Positions 55,499-64,000 of a stretch of DNA of 64,000 bases are shown here, piece by piece. The DNA is taken from the NCBI RefSeq assembly GCF_032854445.1, contig NC_088307.1:23511953-23575952 (forward strand), read 5' to 3'. The notes under the pieces were generated by a model, which had not been told where the DNA came from, searched no databases, and saw only the letters and a list, made by a program, of their open reading frames with translations. How positions within the stretch are numbered: position 1 is the first letter of the stretch; every line of letters starts with the position of its first letter. The stretch is from Liolophura sinensis. Lineage: Eukaryota; Mollusca; Polyplacophora; Chitonida; Chitonidae. A program made the translations under genes and the position numbers.

Positions 55499-55696
55499 TC
55501 TTAAAGGGATACAGAATCGATGCTGACAGTGACAATCGACACCGAAGATAGGATTCCTGGGTTAATGCCTGCACCCTTGGTCACGCCTGAATAGGTCTGC
55601 CATACCTAAAATTCAACTTAGGCTGGGCACAGCCTGGGCTTGCCTATCTCTCACATCAGCTAACCAGTGAAAATCGATTCTGTATCTCTTTAAAGT
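55499..55696. mobile_element. MITE-like element with ~25-bp terminal inverted repeats
   Basis: The left end CTTAAAGGGATACAGAATCG and the right end CGATTCTGTATCTCTTTAAA are inverted copies (one or two mismatches over about 23 bp) around a 150-bp non-coding core. The compact size and lack of a gene fit a non-autonomous DNA transposon. Confidence 0.75.
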
Positions 55697-55827
55697 TTAC
55701 AATTCAAGAAAATGATCAGAACCTTACAAATGATCGATCTCACCTGGATATGAACAATTTTCCAGTGAAATAGCCTGTTGAATATATACAACATTATATT
55801 ATATACCATCGACGTAATAAAGTTGCG

Positions 55828-56088
55828 GTTTGGTTAGCGCGCTAGAGCAGCGCAATGATCCAGGAGCATCTCACCAATGCGGTCGCTGTGAGTTCGAGTC
55901 CAGCTCATGCTGGCTTCCTCTCCGGTCGTACATGGCAAGGTCTGCCAGCAACCTGCGGATGGTCGTGGGTTTCCTCCGGGCTGTGCCCGGTTTCCTTCCA
56001 CCATAATGCTGGCCACCGTCGTATAAATGAAATATTCTTGAGTACGGCGTAAAACACCAATCAAATAAATAAAGAAAGAAATAAATAA
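55828..56088 (+). mobile_element. tRNA-derived SINE, nearly full length
   Basis: Head from 'gcggtttggttagcgcgcta', box B GAGTTCGAGTCC (closest to a canonical tRNA box B of all copies), body, and tail AAATAAATAAAGAAAGAAAT. The first ~15 bp of the head are missing. Confidence 0.93.
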
Positions 56089-56799
56089 TAAAGTTGCGTA
56101 TTTTCGTGTTGTTTGAGTGGTTTAGTCCGGGCGCTGCGGTTATCTCTATCCATAAAACTGGTCACCATCATATGAGTAGGAAATGCATGAGTATGGCGTT
56201 AAACAAACACAACAAAAAACATTTTTATAAATTAGTCACATTCAAATGGTGGAGACAAACAGCTTTAATCCCTAGCTAAACATTTTCAGTACTGACGAGA
56301 CTTGCTCAAGTGTTCAAAATACATACCGTATTTATGCGTCGAATCAGACAATGGCATACCTGCCGTCAGCTAATAAGGACGTTCCAGGTCAATAATCGCA
56401 AGGCCAATACCCAAAACAAACGTTCAACACAAACTACCAGAGAACTAAGTACATAAGGTATGAAATTATACCGGAATCACGCGAAGAGGAGCCGTCCCCC
56501 CGTCTACAGTTTTCAATGATGTTTGAAAGACATAAGGTATGTCCTGGGTAAATGAGTAAAATTAGTTGGTTTGGGTTGATAGGCCTATACATAAGTTTAC
56601 TTTTATTGTAACTTTGAGACCTGATTATTAAATATACCCTAAGCATAGCTTTTTTTTTAAATAATAATAATGTTCATTTAAGACAGAACTAAAGAACTTG
56701 TAAAATGGTTCAAGAAGTGCTAAAAAATAGATGCAAATGTGCAGGTTAAAATATCAATACTTCTAATTTCATATCATAACAAACCTATACTCTGCAGTT

Positions 56800-57310
56800 G
56801 TTACATAAGCATGGATAGATATAATGTGACAGCCTGTCGCCGTGTATCCACTGAGGAGGTCTGACCTGACAGAGACGCATTGCGGTACTGGCGGGGCAAT
56901 CCGTTACACTGAATTGCCGTCATATCTGTAGGATATAGACCGATATTGCGTGATGTGACCGCCAGGGGGCGCGACCTTCAGTCAAGGTAGAGAGGTTTGC
57001 TGATTAATAAAGGGCTCGGATTTCGTTAATGCGCTGCGATGTAGCTCTGTACTTGAGTAATGCCCAAATCTCGGACGCTCTTTCGCATTAATTTCGCATA
57101 TTTCCCGTGCTTCCAAACGCCCCTGGGTGCTGCCATCTAGTTCGCAAAAAAGGGGGGTAAAAATAAAATATCCCATCAGATCATGGCGGGGGTATAACAC
57201 AGCTCTCTCGGATTCTGAGAATCGTTAATTACACAGCCCTGGGGGACCTGGACACGCTTCAGCGACTATGTAGGACCGATGATTGTCAGTTGTCACGCCT
57301 CACGCGACCG
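56800..57310. promoter_or_regulatory. GC-richer unique block with paired CTCF-like motifs
   Basis: GACCGCCAGGGGGCGCGACC at 56957-56976 is a strong CTCF motif on the plus strand. GTGCTGCCATCTAGTTC at 57128-57144 is a CTCF core on the minus strand (CTAGATGGCAGC). The two point toward each other 160 bp apart. The surrounding 500 bp is free of repeats. An insulator or boundary upstream of GFI1 is inferred from motifs only. Confidence 0.45.
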
Positions 57311-57519
57311 ACTCGTCCATCCTTTGGCAAACCGTCAGACATACAGACGGATGGACGTAGATACCTCTGTCCCGCTATTCGTCCGTTTCTCCGGCCCTAT
57401 GGGTGTACAGACGGACAAACGAGAAGCTACACTTTTTCTTATCTCCGTTGATCCTTTTATCACAAAGGCATAACGGTATATCTCCATGTGTGGGAAAACT
57501 TGTTGGCTATGACGTCAGT

Positions 57520-57620
57520 TATTCAATCAATGAAAGAATCAATCGGTTAATCAATGAATCAACCTATCGATCAATTTGTCAATTGAAAAATCAATCGGTC
57601 AGTCGCTTAATCAGTATTTT
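57520..57620 (+). repeat. CAAT-rich simple repeat
   Basis: Imperfect (TCAA)n-like runs: 'caatcaatgaaagaatcaat', 'cggttaatcaatgaatcaac'. A similar run lies at about 57808-57900. Confidence 0.7.
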
Positions 57621-58494
57621 ACTGGTGTTTTCCCTGAACCGAATATCTTAAAAATAAGGGACCCTGTATTAATTTTACGATGAAATTAACGATCAAAATC
57701 TGCAACTCAGTAAATTCTGAGATAAAATGCAGTTTTGGTGGTAAGATGACATTCCTTCACATTTTTAATCTTTTATCCAGAAGAAAGGCGACAGAAACTC
57801 AGTCAGTCATTCAACCAATCAATCAGTCAGTGTGTCAGTCACGTAGATAATAAATCAACCACTCAGTCGATGACTGAACTAACAATGCACGAATCAACTA
57901 TCTGAGTTTAGTCCAGCTTTAAACTTTCTGTTGGGTTGTAGAAAAAAGTAGAAAAATATATGTTAACATTGCCTTAAAACTCATTTAGCAAGCTTTAGAA
58001 TGCCAGTGAAGATTTTGATATCAGTCATATTCGTATTTCGCACTGAGCAAACTGGGTTATGATTTAATTAATAAACTAGTCGTTGTGTTAATTAATGGAC
58101 GTTAATTAGGTTTTTAGTGTTTAATCTAATAATTTAACAATTTAATTATTGTTGATCAATTAGCCCGTTGTGTGTGGCAGAAAAATCGTTAAGGTGTGAT
58201 TCCGTCACTTAAAGAAAATGTATGAATACCATTTTGTTCTAAAAGTTATATTCAAAGGCCAAAGGTCAAACATCATTACCAACAACTGATATTGGTTTGT
58301 TTGCTTTGTTTCTTCGATAATACTAACATTTGCTTATGAATGGATGGATTGCGAGATGATGTAATGATTTACCTACTAGTGGGTGGAAGCCTTATAAAGC
58401 AAGGTAGGGTATACGATAACTACTTCATGGACATGTGAATTTGAGTTTTTTTCACTATGCTGGATTATGCTGAAGGTGATAATGTAAAAAGGTG

Positions 58495-58632
58495 ATAATG
58501 TAAAACCAGAACAGTGACGACAGTGCGATAGATGGTACATTGTTTAGCCATTGAAATACGATCTCTTGTCAACTTACGTCAGTCAGGGTTTTATTCATGT
58601 AAATGTTTAAATAGTAGCAGATTACAAAATAT
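58495..58632 (-). repeat. ~200-bp dispersed repeat copy
   Basis: The plus strand shows 'gtaaaaccagaacagtgacg', 'acagtgcgatagatggtaca', 'tcagtcagggttttattcat' and 'gtaaatgtttaaatagtagc'. Confidence 0.8.
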
Positions 58633-58649
58633 TTTCTCCCATGGACAAG

Positions 58650-60716
58650 AATATGGGTGATTGTTACTGCCTGGGTGATTTTTGACGGAGATGATACTTT
58701 TTGCCATGAACTGGAGAATGTGCACGTTTGTTACTGTGTGGATAGTTTATGCTGGAGGTGATTATTTCTGCCGTGAACTGGAGAACGTGGGTGTGTGTTA
58801 TTACACCCATAGTGTCCAGCCCATGGCAAAAAGAGTCACCTTCAGCATAAACTATCCAAACAATAATACACACCCACAGTCTTCATCCCATGGCAGACAG
58901 TATCACCTCCAGCGTATACCATCCATACAGTAACAAACGCCCATATTTTCCAGTCCATGGCAGAAAGAATCACCTTTCACCATGTGGGTGTGTGCTATTG
59001 TATGGATGGTTTATACTGGAGGTGATACTGTCTGCCATGGGCTGGAGAATGTGGGTGTGTGTTATTGTATGGATGGTTTATACTGGAGGTGATTCTTTCT
59101 GCCATGAATTGGAGAACGTGGGTGTGTGTTACTGTATGGATGGTTTATGCTGGAGGTGATTCTTTCTGCCATGAATTGGAGAATGTGGGTGTGTGTTACT
59201 GTATGGATGGTTTATGCTGGAGGTGATACTGTCTGCCATGGGATGGAGACAGTGAGTGTTTGTTATTGTATGGATGGTTTATACTGGAGGTGATACTGTC
59301 TGCCATGAACTGGAGAACGGTGGTGTGTGTTATTGTATGGATGGTTTATACTGGAGGTGATACTGTCTGCCATGGGCTGGAGAACGTGGGTGTGTGTTAT
59401 TGTATGGATGGTTTATACTGGAGGTGATACTGTCTGCCATGGGCTGGAGAATGTGGGTGTGTGTTACTGTATGGATGGCTTATACTTGAGGTGATACTGT
59501 CTGCCATGGACATGAGAATGTGGTGTGTGTTATTGTATGGATGGTTTATACTGGAGGTGATACTGTCTGCCATGGGATGGAGACAGCGAGTGTTTGTTAT
59601 TGTATGGATGGTTTATACTGGAGGTGATACTGTCTGCCATGAACTGGAGAACGGTGGTGTGTGTTATTGTATGGATGGTTTATACTGGAGGTGATACTGT
59701 CTGCCATGGGCTGGAGAACGTGGGTGTGTGTTACTGTATGGATGGTTTATACTGGAGGTGATACTTTCTGCCATGAATTGGAGAATGTGGGTGTGTGTTA
59801 CTGTATGGATGGTTTATACTGGAGGTGATACTGTCTGCCATGGACATGAGAATGTGGGGCGTGTTATTGTATGGATGGTTTATACTGGAGGTGATACTGT
59901 CTGCCATGGGCTGGAGAATGTGGGTGTGTGTTACTGTATGGATGGTTTATACTGGAGGTGATACTGTCTTCCATGGGCTGGAGAATATGGGTGTGTTATT
60001 GTATGGATGGTTTATACTGGAGGTGATACTGTCTGCCATGGGCTGGAAAATGTGAGTGTGTGTTACTGTATGGATGGTTTATACTGGAGGTGATACTGTC
60101 TTCCATGGGCTGGAGAACGTGGGTGTGTGTTACTGTATGGATGGTTTATACTGGAGGTGATACTGTCTGCCATGGACATGAGAATGTGTTTGTGTGTTAC
60201 TGTATGAATGGTTTATGCTGGAGGTGATACTGTCTGCCATGGACATGAGAATGTGGGGTGTGTTATTGTATGGATGGTTTATACTGGAGGTGATACTGTC
60301 TGCCATGGGCTGGATAATGTGGGTGTGTGTTACTGTATGGATGGTTTATGCTGGAGGTGATACTTTCTGCCATGAACTGGAGAACGTGGGTGTGTGTTAT
60401 TGTATGGATGGTTTATACTGGAGGTGATACTGTCTGCCATGGGCTGGAGAATGTGGGTGTGTGTTACTGTATGAATGGTTTATGCTGGAGGTGATACTTT
60501 CTGCCATGGGATGGAGACAGTGAGTGTTTGTTATTGTGTGGATGTTTTATGCTGGAGGTGATACTTTCTGCCATGAACTGGAGAACGTGGGTGTGTGTTA
60601 CTGTATGGATGGTTTATGCTGGAGGTGATACTTTATGCCATGGGATGGAGACAGTGAGTGTTTGTTATTGTGTGGATGTTTTATGCTGGAGATGATGCTT
60701 TCTGCTATGGGCTAGA
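58650..60716. repeat. 66-bp minisatellite, ~30 copies, with an internal inversion
   Basis: The unit runs GTGTGTTATTGTATGGATGG, TTTATACTGGAGGTGATACT, GTCTGCCATGGGCTGGAGAA, TGTGGG. Two diverged forward units come first, then about 2.7 inverted units (58797-58977, with 'cccatggcagacagtatcac'), then about 26 forward units. A GGATGGAGACAG variant recurs near 59240 and 59575, so five-unit blocks were duplicated. Open frames (LYGWFILEVILSAM) follow from the 66-bp period and are spurious. Confidence 0.96.
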
Positions 60717-60752
60717 GAAGTAAGATACGGCACAATACAGACGGGAGGAAGG

Positions 60753-61027
60753 ATATTTATTTATTTATTCATATGATTGGTGTTTTACGTCGTAGTCAAG
60801 AATATTTCACTTATACGGCGGCGGCCAGCAATATGGTGGGTGGAAACCGAGCAGAGCCCAGTGGAAACCCACGACCATCCGCAGGTTGCTGGCAGACCTT
60901 CCCACGTACGGCCGAAGAGGAAGCCAGCATGAGCTGGACTTGAACTCACAGCGACCGCATTGGTTTAGAGACTGCTGGATCATCACGCGGCGCTAGCGCG
61001 CTAACCAACTGAGCCACGGAGGCCCAA
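60753..61027 (-). mobile_element. tRNA-derived SINE, full length
   Basis: Reverse strand: TTTATTTATTTATTCATATG tail, body, and a complete head 'aactgagccacggaggccca'. It sits immediately after the 66-bp array. Confidence 0.94.
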
Positions 61028-61199
61028 GGCGGAAGGATAAGTAGGTGTTTGTGACTGTATGATTGTTATTACATGATTGTTATTGCATGATTGAGTGTGG
61101 GATGATGTATTACCCAAACTATGTATGAGTTTCCGCATCCACAATCTCTTGTATCAGTGCGAATTACGTACCACAGATACATCGATACATATATATCCT

Positions 61200-62125
61200 C
61201 CTACGTCACTGTATCAAAGCGCGATTTCGTGGGTGAGCGCATGGTTTACCCCCCGGAGCATGGTGTGTACGGTGCGGACGTTGGCTTACCGACACAACTT
61301 GAGGCATTGGCAGCCTCGGCGACAGCGCCTGTAACTGCATACACATCCACGTGTCGTCTTAAGCTAGTCTGATTCCTCCTCAAGTTGTCGTGCCCCTGGT
61401 TCGTGTCGCAGGGGGTGTAAGGTGATTTCATTGATAGAGTTATAACCGTCATAAGCCAGTCGCCTGTATTCTCGCACCTCATAGCCGCGACTCGTTCGCC
61501 AGAAGTCAACTTGATATATTATAGAACGTCCGTTATGACGCGCAGCTATTGTGGAACCGGGAAAAAGGGCGCTGGGCTGGTGTGCAGCGGGCAAAGGAAC
61601 GAGGAGTTAAGTGGAAGCTGGGAGCTACCCGAGGGTAATCAGAAGGCTCTCTCCGACACCCTGGGCGCTGCTAGGTGCCGGCCTCTGGAACAGCGGCGAG
61701 ATGAAGGGCTGATTGAAACCTCCGCTCTTCACACTAGGCACGATCTAATCAGTTTGCCGGGCTGGCCGACTTAAGACAATGTCAAATTATTGCAAACGCA
61801 ACTCATCAAGCTCTGGCGGACTTCTCACGGCCAGGGTGACAAATTCACTGAGCTTCTATCGACCGGTGCGCTCATAAGAGTAAATTATAATGACGCTCGC
61901 CTTAGAACCCCACTGTTTGGGTCCCCCCGCGGAACGCCGACTTCTCAAATCCTATTTAACAAACCTTTCCAGTTTCACACGTCATATGTCTTACAATGAC
62001 TGCGGCATCCTCTCGGGGACTCACACGCATAATAGGTAGAGATTTCCATGTGGTAAAACACGGTGTCTGCATGGATGCCCCTATCCCCCAGCGGCTTAAA
62101 CCCTGTCCCTCCGGCACAGCAGAGC
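61200..62125. promoter_or_regulatory. GC-richer unique block, candidate conserved non-coding element
   Basis: About 900 bp free of repeats and richer in G+C than its flanks. Overlapping open frames on both strands (61121-61372, 61246-61509, 61511-61774) reflect the lower stop frequency; none has recognisable motifs. Embedded homeodomain-type sites ('taaattataatgacg') and AATC motifs are seen. It could be a distal enhancer or the CpG-rich 5' end of a gene off the right edge. Confidence 0.3.
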
Positions 62126-62764
62126 TATAGGCCTCACACTCTCTACGGCTAAATATTTACTCTGTAAGTTCGTCGGGCGAAAATGAACTGTTCAAGACAA
62201 TAACCAAATCCATGTAATGCAAATATAGGGGAACGTTTTACATCTGTCATTTTGTAAACGTCACTGCAGTCCTGGAACACGTCGGTCTTGGTGAAGATGT
62301 ATGTATGTACAGCGAAATGCTGTAACCAAAGAACGAAGACAAATGGCATGTTTCCAAGGAAATGGGCTAGGTGTATGGAAGAGCTTATGAGCCAAGAAAT
62401 TATTTGCCATCTGTTCTTTCCAGTACATTTTGCGATTTTGATTCAATATTTTTTGAGCTATACATGTAAAGCTTTGGTGAAAGTTTGAACAAAAATAAAT
62501 CAAAGCATCGGTATCAGGAAATTTGTTGACTGTTCTCAAACTTTCAAACGAGAAGAAAACTATTCAAACAAAGCTTGTAAAACCCATGCACGTCGAACTA
62601 CCGCATATTAGCATACACATGATAAGGTGGCATTTTTCAAGCCTGAAATGGGCGTTTGTTTCAAAGTTATTATATGTTAAAATGTGATGACAACACAGCA
62701 TTTTGAGTAAATTCAAGACCAGTAACGTTCTATAAATTGAAATTAACATCCCTGCATATTTTTT

Positions 62765-62965
62765 AAACCTAAATCTCGTTAAGCCATTGTGATAGGGAGC
62801 GTGTAAATTGCTACTGTTTATACATTTACATGAACAGTTAGAATAAAACCATGACTGAGGTAAATTTACAAGTGGCCATATTTCATCGGTGACCGTTTGT
62901 CAGGTATCAGACTGTCGTCGATGCTCTGCTTTTACTTTCTATGCTGTACGTTTTTAATTATATTC
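62765..62965 (+). repeat. ~200-bp dispersed repeat copy
   Basis: 'aaacctaaatctcgttaagc', 'gatagggagcgtgtaaattg', 'catgaacagttagaataaaa', 'gactgtcgtcgatgctctgc', 'ttctatgctgtacg'. Nearly complete. Confidence 0.85.
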
Positions 62966-63529
62966 GTCTTCATAATACCGGCATACAGGTGTCGACAACA
63001 GTTTTCTGAAGATATCCTCTACATTTATGCTTTTTTTTTTGCCGAAATGAATTTGTTCAGATTCTTTTCACCTTTATCATGATTTTCTTCAGACAATTTA
63101 TGACAATGCTTATCTCGTTGACAACTGCGGCCTGCCTCTTGCTTTGCATATACCAAGTCGAAACGCAAAATGTGCCAAACCTACATTAAGTTTTGGATCA
63201 AGCAAATTTTTTTGTTACTTCAAAAAATCAAGTATAAGAAGATGTTTTTATTCAAGACCAAGAAACGGTTGGCTACAACTTTATCACTATATCGAGCACT
63301 ATATATAGTTGACTAGTGCTTTGCGCATGACACTATCAGCTTTATGCGAACGAGTTGAAGGTCTTGCCAAACAATATTTTACCGAAGTTTGTCCAGATTT
63401 CTCCCTTAACCTGCATGACTACTCGTGCGTGAGATAACTATATATTTTTTCTTGGTGGCTCAGCAATTTAAAGTGCTCCTTCGTGGAGATCTAATATATT
63501 GCAATTAACATCACTGCATATGTCTTTAG

Positions 63530-63745
63530 TTATAATTCTGCTCCAGCCATTGCTCTATAGGAGCTTGTGTCGTGTTACTATATTTAAGCATTTACAGTTA
63601 GAATATTTAGAGTTAGAATAAAGCCCTAACAGGTAAATTGACAAGAGGCCAGATATCACCGGTTACGTGCGAGCATTTGTCAATGATCATACTGTCCTCA
63701 CTTCTCTGGTGTTACTCTCTATGCTGTAGTCTCTTATATTCACAC
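63530..63745 (+). repeat. ~200-bp dispersed repeat copy
   Basis: 'tataattctgctccagccat', 'taggagcttgtgtcgtgtta', 'agaataaagccctaacaggt', 'aagaggccagatatcaccgg', 'ctggtgttactctctatgct'. 'cagttagaatatttagagttagaataa' is locally duplicated. Confidence 0.85.
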
Positions 63746-63811
63746 AATTTTTCTGCAGCCACACTGTGAAATGTTATCACTGTCACTCAAAATAAAACAA
63801 GATGGCAGTTA

Positions 63812-63958
63812 CATTTATTTGATTTTATTTGATTGGTGATTTACGCCGAACTCAAGAATAGTTCATCTATACGACGGTGGCGTGTAATAAAGTGGGAGGA
63901 AACATGGAAGGGCCCGGGGGAAACCCACGACCATCCAGAGGCTGCTGGCAGACCAATG
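63812..63958 (-). mobile_element. SINE, 3' part
   Basis: TTATTTGATTTTATTTGATT tail, then 'gaaacccacgaccatccaga' up to 'gctgctggcagacc', where similarity ends. Confidence 0.85.
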
Positions 63959-64000
63959 GCGGTTACAATTCTCAACTTGAAACTTTCAGACACAATCGTA

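Larger units (their letters stand above)
62126..64000. other. Right flank: AT-rich DNA with repeats
   Basis: No exon supported. Two dispersed-repeat copies and a SINE are listed separately. Confidence 0.5.

Noticed and set aside
58682-60427. Open frames with LYGWFILEVILSAM repeats
   Set aside because: Follow from the 66-bp satellite period; the frame changes whenever a 65- or 67-bp unit occurs.
61121-61774. Overlapping open frames in the GC-richer block near 61-62 kb
   Set aside because: Open on both strands because of base composition, with no recognisable domain; kept only as a regulatory candidate.

Overview
The window is eukaryotic, AT-rich genomic DNA from an invertebrate animal. Its genes have many introns with GT-AG boundaries. 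Non-coding DNA is crowded with tRNA-derived SINEs, small inverted-repeat elements and minisatellites. The SINE type (tRNA head, a long body, and a TAAA-rich tail after 'CACCAATCAAATAAA') and the animal gene set suggest a lophotrochozoan such as a mollusc or brachiopod. That placement is an inference; no species can be named from the sequence.

Three protein-coding genes can be supported. (1) Minus strand, 2520-2837: the first coding exon of an alpha-N-terminal protein methyltransferase (NTMT1-like); the rest lies off the left edge. (2) Plus strand, 3313-24487: a complete kinesin-associated protein 3 gene (KIFAP3/KAP3), rebuilt here as 17 coding exons whose phases all agree, giving 831 codons. 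It is the non-motor subunit of heterotrimeric kinesin-2, used in ciliary intraflagellar transport. (3) Minus strand, 44510-35341: a complete GFI1-type transcriptional repressor in four coding exons (398 codons), with an N-terminal SNAG motif (MPRSFLVK) and six C-terminal C2H2 zinc fingers. NTMT1 and KIFAP3 are head to head and share about 475 bp of promoter DNA.

The KIFAP3 gene holds the most unusual structure. Intron 5 starts ATATCCTTT and intron 13 starts GTATCCTTT; each has a matching CCTTGAC branch site 12-19 nt before the acceptor. Both therefore look like minor-spliceosome (U12-type) introns, the first with rare AT-AG ends. Intron 12 carries ten extra tandem 109-bp copies of the 3' end of exon 12, each with an intact copy of the 5' splice site. 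The U12-type intron 13 contains about 14 copies of a 76-bp unit, each bearing a 3'-splice-site-like and a 5'-splice-site-like motif 50 nt apart. Intron 9 holds an 800-bp, 23-bp-period satellite.

From 24.5 to 35.3 kb, and from 44.5 kb to the right edge, I see no convincing coding exon. These stretches hold SINEs, a dispersed repeat of about 200 bp (at least 12 copies), MITE-like inverted repeats, and three larger minisatellites: 33-bp at 47.9-50.7 kb, 31-bp at 53.7-54.2 kb, and 66-bp with an internal inversion at 58.65-60.7 kb. Several GC-richer, repeat-free blocks upstream of GFI1 (about 45.1, 54.6-55.2, 56.8-57.3 and 61.2-62.1 kb) look like promoter or enhancer candidates. One holds a strong CTCF-like motif with a second, oppositely oriented one 160 bp away.
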